A DNA stretch of 64,000 bases, taken from contig JAMPIT010000437.1 in NCBI GenBank assembly GCA_026261815.1, positions 1 to 64,000 on the forward strand, read 5' to 3'. Of the stretch, positions 32,325 through 46,619 are shown one piece after another (position 1 is the stretch's first letter; every line of letters starts with the position of its first letter). This stretch comes from Monarcha castaneiventris obscurior. Taxonomy: Eukaryota; Chordata; Aves; Passeriformes; Monarchidae. The notes below the pieces were generated by a model. That model saw only the letters and a program-made list of their open reading frames with translations. It did no database searches and was not told where the DNA came from. A program made the position numbers and the translations under genes.

Positions 32325-35300
32325 GTCAGTGTGCGCCCGCTCGGCTTGCGCCGCCCTTCGCGAGGGCCGCGGGCCGCGCTCGCCGAGCCGCCACGCGCTC
32401 CCGGCCGTGGGGTCGCGGCTGCCGCGGCTGCGCCTATTTTTAGGCAGCCGTCCCGGCGGCGAGCGGACTCCGGCTGGTGGGGGCAGGGGCTGCCCGCGGG
32501 GGGGTCGGAGCCGTCCCGCCGGGCACCGCTGTGCGGTTTGAGAGGACGCGCACGGTGCCGCCTCGCTCCGCGCCCTGCCCCTGCCTCCGTCCCCTAACGG
32601 GAGGGATGTAGCCGGCGTGGCGGAGAGCAGGAGGGGCCACGGTAGGGCTACAGCGGCTCACAGGGGAAAACCCAGCCTTCTCCTGAAAAGCCAGAGAGAG
32701 CTTGTGATTTCTGTGATTTTGATACTTTGCAATGAGTAGGTCCTTACCGCCACGCCACGTACGTCTCGCTTTTTTCTTCAATGTTTGGTTTTGTTTGGGG
32801 TTTTTAAAATTTTTGTTTTGGTTTGGGTTTTTTGTTTGGGTTTGTTTGTTTTGGTTTTTTTCCCAATTTTCACCTGAAGTTGTCAGCAGAGTCGGTTTCA
32901 TTTTCAGGTCTGGAAGCCTGCAGGAAGTTTGTTCCCCGGTGCATGTCTTGATAAGATGCTCCTGTCTCTCTAGGAATCCCATACTCAAAAAAAAAAAATT
33001 CAGACGTACTAGCACCTAACTCAGAGAACGGGGGAAAGGCAAGCACCTGTGAACTCTGGCTATGCCTATGAAAAAGCTTCCAGGGGAATTTTTAAATGAT
33101 CTGGGGCAAGCACTCCAGTAGCCTCCTGCATGCCATCAAATGAAAGATCGCTCCTAGCTCAGACTTCCAGGATGGTCGTGGGTGTGTAAGGGGTAGCACA
33201 AAAACTCTAGCAAAGAGGTATTATAGCCTGTGAACTGGGCAGCCAAGAGGTCTCTGAAGTAGCATGGTTTTGTCTGGATAAGTCAATTAGGAAGCTGTGC
33301 AACTGTCTCTCATTCTATGTGGTTTTGCAGACATACTGTCACCAAGACTTCATTATATTTTGGGCCTAACAGTGGCTGCTGTGTAAACATAAGATTCTGT
33401 GGAGAAAGTGTTTACATAGAGGGGAAAAGGACGAGAAGGGAGACCCACACAGCTGAAATACCTGTTGTTAAGGTAGAACTGACTAGTCCTTTGCAGCTGT
33501 AACTTCCATAATAAGCAGCAACTGGTCTTGCCCAAGTTGTAGCATGGACTCATGTACTTATGAATGTACTTTAGAGAAGATATAGAATAGAACATAGTTA
33601 ATTCAAAACCTTGGAAAGCTCTGCTGACTTAGATGATCTCCAAGCTGACAATATTCACGTCCTGTTAAGCAGTTTTAAAGCTTCCTCCTAGAGCTGGGAT
33701 GCAGTAGGGGGCTTCTTAGCCTTTACTCTGTCATTAAAATGACTTTATTTCTGTAAAGACCTTTGTGTGTGACTATTCGGTTTCAAGAAGATGAGGAAAC
33801 AGAGTGGAATTATACCTGCTAATGGGTTAATGAAGAAAAGACCTGTCTTTCAGTGGCAAGGTCGCTTTAAGAATTAGTCTCACACTGCTAGGGGGAAAAA
33901 AAATCAAACAAGCAACACTCAGATGAATGTTGGGCACAATCCCACTTTGTCTACACTGGATTTTTAGTGAGCTGAGAGCATAGTGTCAGATTTCCATGTT
34001 TTGAATAGTAACATGCGAATTACCTAGTGAAAAACCCTGTCCTATTAGGAGGACTGTTCACACGACTTAAAACGTTACACACTTGCCTTTTCAAAGAAAC
34101 ATAAAGTTGTTCTGTAGACTTGCTGAATATGAACTAGTACAAATAGGCATGATAAGAGTGAATTGAAACAAAATATCTTTATTCCCGGCATTATAGAAGC
34201 TTTTTTTATCTTTGTGATTGACCACTCTAATCTAAATCCCTTGGGACTAGTTGGTTTTGCTGCTAAGCAAAATAGAAGGTTTTGTAGCCGGTCTGTAGAT
34301 CTTGCAGACCAGGTTTGCAGAGCTTATAGGCAGTTACGGCACATGATTTTCTGTCGTCAACTGTTAAGGGGTATTATATTAAAAAGATATTGATGATAAC
34401 TGCCTCACGAACTTAGGAGTCATGCCAAACAACAATTTTTCTGAAAGGAGTCAGTATTTTAATCTTACTGCTAGGTTTGATAGTAAACCTTTAAGTGCCC
34501 AGAACTCTCACTGTGATCTAACCTAGTCAGCACCTTCTGCAAAGAAAAGAAATTAAAGTTGCTAAAATAAATTTGACTCTTGAGATTCTTAAAAACTGTT
34601 TTGTCGATAGAGTGAAAAATGGATTGGTAGAAAAGAGCATGCTTTGTAAAGCGATATAACTTTGAAAGGAGGTATATGTGAAAATAGTTAACAGCTAAGA
34701 ACTTTCATAAGTTACTTGTTTGCTTTTGTCAGTCCTGCTCTGGCAGTTTAAAACAACATGAAAATTGAAAGAATGCAAAGCTTGTATAATGTGGCCTCAA
34801 TAAGTACTACATGGCAAAACAATCTGTCTTAAGCTATATTTAAGATACAGCTGGAGCAGAAGATTATAGTACCTCTTATTACTCCAAGAGTAAAAATTTT
34901 TCCTGCAAGTTTTAAATTGCTATTTGTATTACTAGTTACTTCCCATTTAAATCTTGCATTCTTGTGACAGAGCTGCAATCATGGGTTGCAGAATAACTCA
35001 TCTGCAAAATCCTGAGCTAGCAAAACTTAAAACTGTTGTCTAAGATATAATTCAATGGTTACTTTCATTTGAAAATGAAATGCAAGTTTTACGCTGTTTT
35101 AGCTTCAGGGTTGAGAGCTGAACCTAGAGAAACTTTACAAAACCCTACTAACTTTAGGCCAAAAGCAAGCCCACAGACTCCAAACACTTTTTGCATAATA
35201 GCGTATTAGTGGCCAAAGTAAGGCTCTTTAGACTTTTTGGATTGTCTCTACATTTGGCATGAATTATTTAACCTGTGGGGAAATTTGAACTGGCATTCTC

Positions 35301-38300
35301 TTGCAACAGTCTTGATTTTGTGGGTCATTTTACTGCATTTTGCTGTGTGTCAAGTTACCAATAGCAAATATAGCTATGCAAGTAATCTGCTTTCTTCAGT
35401 CACGTAGGAAGGCCCTATACACAGAATTAAAGGGCACATCTGAGAGGTCTCACAACATGACTACCTAACAATGCTAGGTTTCTAATGTATCTCTCCCAGA
35501 ATAAAGCAGTGGATCATGCTAACTTGACCAAGTTCATTTCTTCCAGACCAGTCCTTTGTGACTCTAGCCACAAATGACTCCTATGTGAAAGGAGCACTGG
35601 TACTTGGTTCATCCTTGCAACAGTACAGAACAACGAGGAAGCTGACTGCACTCATAACTCCTCAGGTCTCAGATCTTATGAGGTAAGGTCACTTACATAC
35701 TTCAAACTGCAACAGTTCCTGCTGATGTGCGGGTTGAAAAATGGAAGTTAAATTCCTTAATAGTAACCTTTCAAAACTCTGGAAGCTAAACAGCTAATTT
35801 CAGTAGAATTCAACTTATCTATACTACCTTGAGTTCTGCAAGGTCTTAAAAAATGAAACTGTTTATGTTTTAGCATGGTTTTTTTCTTTCTTCCCTATGA
35901 GGAGTTAAACAAATAGTCTGTAGTTAGAGCTCTAAACCATGGCTTGATACTGATATTTCAGCTGGATGTTTGCTCTTTTATAGTCCCACTTAGAATTGTC
36001 CAACAATGTGATATTGCCTGTGCATTTGTTAGTGCTCTGTGTGTATGCAGGTGGAGGTGGGAGCAGGGGATTGGTATTTATTTGTTTTGCAGAAATATTC
36101 CTGATTGAGATAATATAACACAAGCTCTCTTGAAATCTAGCAGACGCTTCAAATTTTATCATGGGAGAAGAAAGTGAGTAGAACTAAAGTAGCACCAGGT
36201 ATATCAAATCAGCTGCTCAACAGAGGCATCTAACAAGGTCACCACAGTACAACAAATGAAATTAACAGGCAACTGCTTCCTACAGCCTCCTTAGAATAGT
36301 CTCACTGTGGAGTGGACTGGATTCTCTTTCCACGTGTAAGAGGGTAAAAAAAAAAGACAAACAACAAAACAGTTAATAACTATGGGAACTACAGATGATA
36401 GGTCAAGATTCTCTACAAAGGGAAGTTCTTCTGAAAAGAGTTATCAATATATAGAGACAATAGAAAGGTGACTCAATTAAAAATATGGAGTGACTCTCCC
36501 TGGAGTCTCCTGGCAGCTAAACGGTCTTATCAATATTAAGATGTTGCATATGGGAACATCCATTCCAGCCCATTAGGTGAGTGTGCTCTTTTAAGATGAA
36601 TCCTAAATGTACTTATGTGCTGGTGCAAGCCAGCTAGTACTATGCCCTTAGACCCGTGATACCTACGTACCTAGTGGTGTAATTGAAACTTGCATTTCTC
36701 GCCCTGTCTCCACTAACAAAGCGTGCCTTAAGTTCAGAAGCACTGTCCACACCAAGTTGTCAATATAAAGACTGCCTCGCAAGGTGGAGTTCCAAAATTC
36801 ATTTTTAAGCTCTGTGGCTCAAATTGTACTGGTAATTGCTGAGCATTCAAGATACACCATAGAATAGTAAGACTTTATGGATGTTTCCCGTTTTAAGCAG
36901 CGAGAATGCCTTGGTCTCTTGAACTAATGGTAATGCTCTACTGATGGTAAAGCAAAGGTTGGATATCTGCCACAAAATTTCACTACGCTGCCTGAAAGTT
37001 CGTCACTCTTTAGTGAACGTGATACTGGCTCAAAGCATTTCTGTACCTACAGCTGTGACTAAGTCAGTCTTGAAAAGACTTCATGGGATAAAGAAAGTTT
37101 TAGCAACTGGGTCTAGTCAGATGTTTCAAAAGCCCCAGATGTCACAAATCCAGAACAGTGTAAGTATGGCATAAAGCTGTGTTTCAGCTGTTTAGGATTC
37201 AGCTACTGTCCTACTCAAGCTAGTCTAACAGCTTCCCATTTCTTAATTGCCTGCTCAGAGTAGACTGTTTAGTTGCCAGAAATCAGAGTCTGGATGAAAA
37301 AAAGACTTCGTGGGAAGTTTGTACTACATAGCTGTGACTTACTGGACTTGATAGCAATGCCAACTAAAACTGTTTGTGCAAGAAAAAAAGAAAAAAAAAC
37401 CCAAGAAACTTCTCTGGTCCCCAGAATGTGCACATTACAATCTAGAAACTTTGAGGCAGACAGGTGCACTTGTGCATTCCAACATATGCAGTCAACTATT
37501 TCTTTTCAACAAGAAATGTTGCCAGGTTCCCTGTTATTCCACTTCTCTTTACAGAATCTGTCATGTGGTCTGTTGTTGGAGTAACACTAGAACTAAATCT
37601 TGACAATTGACTCTTCCCCAGGAGAGTGCTGGAAAAAGTCTTTGATGAAGTCATATTGGTAAATGTCTTGGATAGTGGGGATTCAGCACACTTGGCATTA
37701 ATGAAAAGACCTGAGCTGGGCATCACGCTAACAAAGCTTCACTGCTGGGAACTGACACAGTTTTCAAAATGCGTTTTCATGGATGCAGACACAATGGTAA
37801 GTGGCTGTGTCTCTTGGTACCTCTTAAAGACCTAGTATCAGGGTTGTTGGATTTTTTTCTATGGGTTGTTTGTTTTTTTTTAAGAGTAGGGGTAATAGAA
37901 GCCTTTTACTAGATGGACTAGTAACAATGTGTGTGCCTTTTAATCTAAATTAACTGTAGTGAAGTCTGTGGGGACTATTTCCGTAAAGTATTGTCTTCCA
38001 TAAGATGAATGCTGATACAAGAGCTTTCTTTCACGTCTTAAGGTTGATGCCAGAATCCATTAAAACGTGATACTGCAATTCTTAACCTAAAATCATTTTT
38101 TTAACCCCTTTACAATTAGGTTTTGTCAAATATAGATGAGCTTTTCGAGAGAGAAGAGCTGTCTGCAGCACCAGATCCAGGCTGGCCCGACTGTTTTAAT
38201 TCAGGAGTTTTTGTTTACCGACCTTCCATTGAAACATACAGTCAGCTGTTACAGTTTACCACAGAGAAAGGCAGCTTTGATGGTATGTATTAATTTGTAT

Positions 38301-41300
38301 TTCAATGTAAGTTAGACCAAAATGGTGACAACAGTTGGGATGGCTCAGTAACGACATACATCTCATGGGAACTCTGTATGATAGAATTCTTGATGTAACT
38401 ACACAAAAATTGTATCCTTGTCAGAAATAGAGGCTATCATTACAATATGTAGTAAAACTACTTTTTTCAGACTTCATGAAATAAAAACTGAGTTTGGCCT
38501 CCATATTAACAGCTGTAAGCATTAAGAGTGTAGAATTATATAACAAGAAATGAAACTCTGGTACCACGCTTCAGACATTCCTAACGCTCAAGGCTTGGAT
38601 ATCCTATACTAACTCAGGCCGTTACAAAGAAATAGCACTGGTCAACTTAAGCACAGCTTCAGAGAATCAAACATTTGAAGATACAACTATCTTTTTGTAT
38701 GCTATGTGATGGCTTCCTGTCATTATAGGGTGGTGACTGTCTGTTTCCCATATCAAGTGCATGTAGCTGTGGCTGCTTCCCACTATAAGTCACTTGGGAT
38801 CAGCCACTGTACCAGATTTAAGCTTGAGAAGCCAAGTTCTGCCATCCTGTAAGTCTACTAAATCTGTTACCATTGCAGTAAAAGCATATGTTGCTTGGAG
38901 ACTGCTATAGTTAAAGGCTTCTGAGTATCATTGTCTCCTGTCACTTAATTTTGTTATGTAACTACTGTGGTACAAAACAAAGTCTAACTTTAAAAACTAC
39001 AGAAAACTATGTAAATAAGACCATAACATGGAACTCTCAGATAGAAGGTGATGAGCTAGCCTGTTGACTTACCTCTCAGTACTTTGTAAAAAGTAAAATT
39101 TCCAGATGCCACTCCTAGTCTGCAGAATAATCCTTGTTACTGTAGGGACTCTTGTGTGTGGCCTTCTAAAGAACGTTAGTCACAGTTGCATGCTCAATGC
39201 TACCCCATGAAAGTGAGTACTGCCGTGTAATGAAGGTCTGTACCTTGCTCCTGACAAGGTAGCAGTTGGTAGCTTTGTGAGTGCTCTCACAAATTGATCA
39301 CTGGCTATGGCAAAATCTATAGCATAATTCTGAATTGTTGCATTCAAACAAACAAAACCTTCCACAAATGCCAAAAACAAATGAACAAAAAACCACTCCC
39401 CTGCCAGCCCCCCACCCCATTCCCCCAAAAATACCACCCAACCCCTCCAAAAAGCAAGCAAGCAACCAAAAAAAAACCCCCAAATGCACATCTTCGTGCA
39501 AACTGACTGATCTGTAGCTTTGGGAACATGTGAGAGTTGGTGGTTGACTCCTCTGAGCTTTGCGCTTGATTGCTAGCAGACCGGATCTTCTAGAGTGAAG
39601 GTGAAGGCCCCTGTCCTTTAAAAGAATAGAACTGCTTCTACAATATGCTGACTTGAAAGCTAAAGCCATGCAATGGTGAAACTTCCTCTATGTCCTAAAC
39701 GCAAAGCAATTGTTGCAGCACTTAACAGCAAAAATAGCGGGTTAATTGTTTAGGTATCAAATTTCTAGAACCGTAATTTTTACTTCAGCTTCAAAATTTA
39801 CTTAGTTTTCATTAAATGGTAGCAGTGATCTGAGTAACGAGACCTAGACCATCTGTATAAGCTACTGCCGAGCTCAGGAACTTGGTAGGGAGAAAGGGGA
39901 TTGAAAATTAAATTGACCTAGAGAGTAATAAAAGGTTCTAGGAAACTTTGTACGAGAAACCAGTGGAGGGTCACTGCTTTTAATAGGACATAGGGATGCA
40001 AACTTAACAAGCTACCAAACTGTGTAGTTGAAGTCAAGCTGCAAGTACCTTGTCCACAGTAGTAGTAACTAGGGAATGGAAGACCTTCCAGAATATTTTC
40101 TGCGTGTAACAGCAGGGATGTGCCTCCTACGTAGTGCTGTTTTCCAGAAATGGCAGAATGACGGCTACTTATTTAGACATCTACTCTGTCTAAACTTCAC
40201 CTTTCTGGATAATAACATGTCATGCAACTACTCTAGATACCATCTAAAAGTAGTGGATGGGAAAGAAAAGTTTGGTTTTAGAAGAAATCTGGTAGTACTG
40301 CTACCTTAAGAATGTTGCTATTGCTTAGACAATCCTCTGGCTCTTTATACTGGGATCCAAAATAGTTGCTTGTACAGTCTTGCTGTATTGTACCTTCATG
40401 TGCATCTGTAAATACGTAGTTAATATGAGTACTGCCTGATTTTTCACCTTATGTCTGAGATCTGTTTATATAACAAGACTACTGTTGAAGTCTGAATTAG
40501 GACAGCTAGATGCTGCTTTCATTGTCTGCTTTGGCACAAGTGAATGCAATCTGAAAAAAAGCCGAGTATGTACAATCTGAGCGAGAGAAAGTCCTGTAGA
40601 GTAAGTTCAATACGCTGTTGCCGCTCCTTCGGTTTTCTTATGATGGACACAACTTCTTCAAAAGTGCTTTCCTTCATTTGTGTCGAGAGGCAAGTCAGCG
40701 GTTTGAAATTACCAGACTGAGTCTCCAGGCAGTTTCTCACTCTGCAATCTGCATGTATGCTGACAGCTGTAACAGGATACCTAGAATTTATATTTGTCAG
40801 TGTACTGCCCGTACATCTAAGTTTGTGCCCAGCGTCTAGATACTGCAGTTGCAAAAAGCAAATTGTGCTCAAACAGCACTGATGGTATAAACCTTAATAC
40901 TGCCCTAAATCGAATCACAAGCCAATAAACTCACTTGTCCTGAGTCAGCAGAGACTGAGTGCTTGAGAAAATGAAAGGTTAAAATGAAACGTCTGCTAAT
41001 ACCCTAAGCTATCCATTTACCTACTCTTTAGCAATGCTACTTGTGAATGCAGTTATAGGTGAAAGAGTACAGTAAGTGAAAGTTGTTGGACTCCCTCCTC
41101 TGTCCTTGAGAAGAGGAATTACTGCCATTTAAAGACTAATCATATTCATTGCAATAAAGAATGAATGAATATAAATAAATAGGTTTTTACTTCTCGATCA
41201 CTGCTTATAAACTAGTCTGCTCCGGCCTGTAGGCTATATTTATTTATTTTTTTAGCTAATCTACTACTGAGATACCAAACAACTTCAGACTCACTTCACC

Positions 41301-44300
41301 TCGTAACAACCTCTGCTTGCAAGCTAAGAGGTGACCCCTCTGAACACAGATTGGTATCCTCATTTAACGGTTAGTCGGGAGCTTTTTAGTACAGAACTAG
41401 GAGCGCTTATTGTCTGTTAAGGGATTTGATGGAGTTTTACTAGAGTTGTCAGCTGATTACATATGCTTTTCTTATCAGATCAGTGTGGAGGTAGATGCAT
41501 CTGGGACTGCAGGTCTAACAGGCCACTGATACCCTAACTCTGGCAGTGAGATGATGTTGGTCATGCATCTGTAAGCATAAGTAATAAAACGAATTGTTGC
41601 CATTTGATCTTCTGAGCTACAGCTTTCCTGGAGCTGAACAGTGCTCAGTTGTACTGTTGTATTGTGGGGTTTTTTTGCTGCCATATCCAGACTGAATTTA
41701 AGCTGTAAAAGAAACCGAATGGCAGAGTTTGTGAGCAGCAGTTAAAAGTAACCCCATACATACTATTTCGTTCTCTGCATTTTTGGAATATTCAAAGGCT
41801 GCAGGGTTTACCGGGTTGTTCACAAATAGAACTTTAGTGCTCTGTGCCGGACTTCTACTGGAAATGATAACTGCATTACTGACTCTTACTTAGTGAAGTG
41901 ACTGAAAAAGATCCTCGAACAGCTGTCTGTTGCTTGTAGCCTATTAATGCTTTCTCTTTTAGGTGCAGATCAGGGGTTATTAAACACCTTCTTCAGCAGC
42001 TGGGCAACAACAGACATGAGTAAACATCTACCGTTTATTTATAATTTGAGCAGCACTTCTGTATATTCCTACCTTCCAGCATTTAAAGCGTAAGTTGAAA
42101 ACGTCAAGAAGACTTTCAGAGCTTACATAAACTAATTTCTTGTAACAGAATGAACAGGCACGATGTGAGCTTATGCAGGTTTTCTAGAAGGAGACTGTTA
42201 CTGTCACTCAATATATAATAATTTCTTCTCTTAAGAAAAGGTTGAATTGATGTAAGTCAAATGAATCATCTCAAGATAAATGCAGAGAGACAGCTGTATC
42301 TGTAGCTTGAACCACTCATCTCTGGTGATAACACTGAAGTTGATTTAGAGTAAGCACACTTGACAGGTCACTTGCGAAAGGAAGAACCGCTCCTCTGGTA
42401 TAGGATACAGTGCAGTACAGTTCTAACCGATGGCAGTAGGCTCTTTAATCAACTTGAGCTGAACTTCAGCATGTCACTGGCGGTATCCTTCCCACTTAAG
42501 ATAACTTGCCCTTTTCTCACTCAAATTACTTAGGGTAGGTAACAACCAGTAGTTACAGTTTCACGTAATCAACCTCTACCTTTCAAATAAGTGGGGTGAG
42601 CCAAGATTTGTATCAAGCTAGAATTCTCTCCTAACAGTCTTTCGAGACCTCTGTCAGTTCCTTAAGTAACAGCAAGATGGAACAAAGACTACAGCTAACC
42701 ACATATCATGGCATGTTTCCTCTGTGATGAAGACTCTATCCTCCCTAGCTAGCAGCATTAGTTTGGCATGTGAGTAAACTGTATGTCAGAGGCAGGGTTG
42801 CTCAAAGTATTACAAGAACCCAGGAGGAAGGGGGGCGGGGAAAGAAGGGAAGCTGAAGTGTTACACAGAAACTCTTTAGCTATTATGAGCTACAGAAGTT
42901 GGGGGCAAGGGGGGAGGGAAAGTGCCAATTGCATAAAAACAATCTGATCTCTGAATGACATCAGGTTACTAGTGTCTAAAGCAGCAGCTAGCATAAGCAG
43001 AGCTTGCTGGCTCAAGATCAAACTATGTCTTGTGATCAGAATGCTATTTGGAACCTTGTCATGCTAAAAGTGGAACACTTATTTAAAGAAATATATGCAA
43101 GCCTCAGAATGACTAAGTAGCTGCATAGCAGTGGATAAACTAACATCTGTTGTAAAGTATGTCCTCTTCCCATGGCTGGCTGTTAGTCACATGACCTTAA
43201 TTTTACAAATTACTTTGTTGCCATGGAAGACTAATTGGATCTGGGAGCTCCTGACAAAAATTCCCTTCAACCGATTGAATCAGTTGCTTAAATGAATTAA
43301 TCAGACTTTCAAAAGTAGAATGCTGGCAATGCAGCCCTTGTAAGTAAAATTCTCTGCTCAATAGGTGGAACAAGTTCCCTTGGTTAGATCAGCAGCTACA
43401 CTCCTGATAATCAGCAGTTGGAATATAGTGAAATTTAAACCTACTGACAGCAATAGCTAAGGTTTTTGCAGCTTTGTACAGCGAGACTAGATTTCACAGC
43501 AGTCTCAGTAATCCTTTTTCCAAAGGAAAATGCCAATTCATGACAAATGCTCTCTAACTTCAAAACATTGATGAAGGACTTTTCTGGGAGATGGGGAAAG
43601 ACAGATTAGTTGCTGAGGCCAGTGTGGACATAAAGCTTCCTAACAGTTGAGCTTAAATGTCAAAATAAAATATTGCAGATCCAGAAAGTATCTAGAAAGC
43701 AGATACTGAAAACATTGTAGAAGCTTGGCATCTGTTGTTCTGACTGTAAGTGGACAAGATACCAACACTACATGTCTCCAGTAGCAACACATGTCACATG
43801 ATACTTCTTACACATTCTATTCTCTAGCTTAAATACCCTTGATTTTTGAACAATAAGTTTTTTCAGAACAGCAGCAGCCTCAGATGAAGAAAATTCAGGT
43901 TGCTTAGTACTGTGACGGCTAATAAAACTAAGGAAGTTCCCTTATGCTAAATCTTTACTTTTGGGGTTTAAAGTTAAAGCCCAGTAACCAACCTCTTGAA
44001 GACTGTTTTTTGCATGCAGTTAATGCAAATACTTGGCCTTTCACACACACATAAGTCTTCATTCTGCAGTAAGATCTGTTGTATTCAAAACATTGACCAT
44101 GAACGTTGAAATAAAGTCAAGGACCTTAAAATAGTATGAAACCCACACCCCCACCCAAATGCATACTCAGTTTGAATATTCTATGGCTTTTGAAACACAC
44201 CTATATTCTCTCCATACGTAAAACTCTTTAATGCCCGAGTCCTGGTCAAAATTACCAGTGTCTGCTTAATAAAATGTTAGACAAGCTAACTTTGACGTTA

Positions 44301-46619
44301 CTCTCCATTTCAGTCATATTATGTTGAGAAGAAAGCCTAATGTGATACAAACTGAACTAGGTGAGATAGTCACTGCTAGTAGAGAGACTGGTATTGCTTG
44401 TTCACAGAACTCAATCAAGCTGAAACCTAGTTCTGGAACTGTAGGAGAATGAAATGAATGTTGTCTCTTTCAGAGTTGTCTCTTTACTTGAGAAGAGGTG
44501 CATCTTGGCTATACTTTTAATACAGAAGGACATACTGATAACAGTTGGGACAAAGCTAGACGTCCATATTGAAAATGGAGTTTAAATGGTTTCAAAAAGA
44601 GGGAAAAAAAAACCCAAAAAACCACCACCAAACCCATGCGTGGCTGCCCTAAGGTTATTTAGGAAGTAAGGGTTAAGGAAGGGCTAAGTCTAGCAAGACC
44701 CTGCTGCACCAAGATCAGGAGTCTTCTGAAATGCCTTGGTTACACAAAGTTACTATTTTGCAGGGACATGGTCTTCTTGCAGCAGAGCCAGCCAATGATC
44801 CATTTCTACAGGGCTATAAACTGAAAGGGTAACTCTTAACACTGACCCTTCTCCACATAATACTTGTAATGCTTAACTCTCTGGCTTGCTGACTTTGGAG
44901 TAGAATCTTTCTCACTTTTAAAACCAGTTCGGATTGCAACGGCTGCTTGAGACTGCTCTCTCCTGAGCTATGGACATCACCCTAAAGACTTGAGTTGTCT
45001 GTAAGTATTTAAATAGCCAAGACCACTAGGTTTTGGCGGTATTCTGGCTGGTGTAATGTAGAATTCAGTTTGCATTGTTTCTGTTGTATCGCGATGCTTT
45101 CAGTCCTAATAGAGGCATTGGCAGTTCAATCATTTAGCATTTAGCCTCCTAAATATATTCGTATTTCTGTTTTCTGGACAAATACAGAAATAGCAGGTTA
45201 GAAGAAATTGTGTCTGCCAGTCAAAACTCATTTTCTAGACAAATGTACAAACTGGCTTCTAAAACTTTTCTGTCCAACAGGTTTGGTGCAAATACTAAGG
45301 TCGTGCATTTCCTGGGAAGCACAAAGCCATGGAACTATACGTATGACTCCAGAACAAAAAGCATAAAGGGCAACATGGATGACCCTAAAATAGTTCACCC
45401 AGAATTCCTCAACATGTGGTGGGATACCTACGTAGCTGATGTTTTACCATTACTAGAACAGCACGGAATTGTTAAAGAAACTACTACAGGGGCAAATATG
45501 GTACGTGCTCTGATAATCTTGTACATCCATACCTAAGTATGGATGACAGGTTATTTACCATTGCATCAATTTCCCTTCCCTCTGTCCATGTCAAAGCATG
45601 GGTGTGGTTTAGTTTGTGGGATGCAGGGTATTTCAGTTTTGTCCTTTTAAGCTTGCAATAAATAATACCACAAAAGAGAAGCATGCTAGACAGGTCTTGG
45701 ACATAGCTGTATGCTTGCCTAAAAGAAACTACTATGTAGATAGCTAATGTTGCACCAGATACAATACTGTAGTAACTTCTTTGATGTACTAACTTCTTTA
45801 ACGTATACAGAGAAGGCCCTAACTCTCAGTGTGTTGCAGCTAATAAGGTTCTCAAGCAGAAGAACCCCAGTTCAGCATGCAGATATGTACGTACAGATCT
45901 TGCATGGTGAATCACATTTAGGTAAGCCTAAGATAACTAGAGAATCAATACTTACATAAACAGGCAGTGATGAATGCCGATACTTTTTAAAACCAAAGTA
46001 ATGCTTCTAACTCTGGTTCTCATTCAGAGAATTTAGTAGCCTGCATCTGACTGCAGACTTCTTAGTCGTAGCTTAGTACATGGGCCAGTTTAAGTTCTCA
46101 GCCTTTCTAAGACCAAAGTTACTGATCTCTTAAGATGTGCTTCTCTTGGTAATCTTGCATCTTTCTAACAAACTATTTGCAGCTATCGGGCTTGGTCTAT
46201 ACTCTGGCTTTCTCTTGTGGCTTCTGTAGAGAGGTATGAAGAACTTAAACTTTATTTTTTTTCTCCCCCCCCCCCCCCCCCCCCAACTTCTGTAACTCTG
46301 CTTTGTTATTTTGCTAGGAAAGCTGCACAATCCCTTCCCATTGGCAATGCTTGCTACTGCGCATGATAGCGGCTACTTTGTTGTCCTATTCTATAGCCTG
46401 TTGCTTGCTTTAGCTGTACAAAGTATTTGTGTATTTTTACTCTGCCTTTCCTTTTAGGCAGAAGTTACAGAGGCAGTGTCCCATGTATCAGTATCACCGC
46501 TATTACCAACTGAATCTTCAGAAGAACGCAAGGAACGGTGGGAACAGGGCCAAGCTGACTATATGGGAGTGGATTCCTTTGACAACATCAAGAAGAAACT
46601 TGATACCTACTTGCAGTAG
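32318..46619 (+). CDS. GYG1: Glycogenin-1, complete 7-exon gene
   Basis: Glycogenin-1 is the Mn-dependent, self-glucosylating GT8 glycosyltransferase that primes glycogen synthesis from UDP-glucose and then hands over to glycogen synthase in the cytosol. The seven coding exons are 32318-32324, 35547-35682, 37622-37796, 38120-38282, 41963-42089, 45281-45500 and 46458-46619. All introns are GT-AG, junctions are in phase, and the total is 329 residues plus stop, close to the 333-aa human form. Visible key residues (numbering equals human up to this point): the DxD motif Asp102-Ala-Asp104, Asp160, Asp163-Gln164, the auto-glucosylated Tyr195 in SVYSYLPAF, and His212/Lys218 in [11 protein letters not shown]. 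The C-terminal glycogen-synthase-binding segment ([12 protein letters not shown] to the terminal LDTYLQ) is intact. No frameshift or stop; the ORF looks under constraint. Its convergent neighbour is an HLTF relic. Confidence 0.96.
35547..35682 (+). CDS. GYG1: GYG1 exon 2
   Basis: 136 nt, acceptor TTTCTTCCAG, donor GTAAGG. Encodes the first beta strand and nucleotide-binding region: [17 protein letters not shown], and TPQVSDLM at the end. Confidence 0.95.
37622..37796 (+). CDS. GYG1: GYG1 exon 3
   Basis: 175 nt, acceptor TTCCCCAG, donor GTAAGT. Encodes [22 protein letters not shown] and FMDADT, including the Mn-binding DxD motif (Asp102, Asp104) right at the 3' end. Confidence 0.96.
38120..38282 (+). 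CDS. GYG1: GYG1 exon 4
   Basis: 163 nt, acceptor TACAATTAG, donor GTATGT. Encodes [18 protein letters not shown] and [14 protein letters not shown], with the Asn-Ser-Gly-Val-Phe substrate-site loop, ending at Asp160 in GSFD. Confidence 0.96.
41963..42089 (+). CDS. GYG1: GYG1 exon 5 (auto-glucosylation site)
   Basis: 127 nt, acceptor CTCTTTTAG, donor GTAAGT. Encodes [17 protein letters not shown] and the acceptor loop [15 protein letters not shown], in which Tyr195, the residue that receives the first glucose, is conserved. Confidence 0.96.
45281..45500 (+). CDS. GYG1: GYG1 exon 6
   Basis: 220 nt, acceptor CTGTCCAACAG, donor GTACGT. Encodes [16 protein letters not shown] (His212 metal ligand, Lys218) and the end of the catalytic domain, then a short linker ending TTTGANM. 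Confidence 0.95.
46458..46619 (+). CDS. GYG1: GYG1 exon 7 (terminal coding exon)
   Basis: 162 nt including TAG at 46617-46619; acceptor TTCCTTTTAG. Encodes a variable Ser/Val/Pro linker, then [18 protein letters not shown] and KKKLDTYLQ, the conserved glycogen-synthase-binding C-terminus. A 20-nt C run (46265-46284) lies in the preceding intron. The extra linker exon of the longer human isoform was not seen. Confidence 0.95.
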   Translation, partial: AEVTEAVSHVSVSPLLPTESSEERKERWEQGQADYMGVDSFDNIKKKLDTYLQ

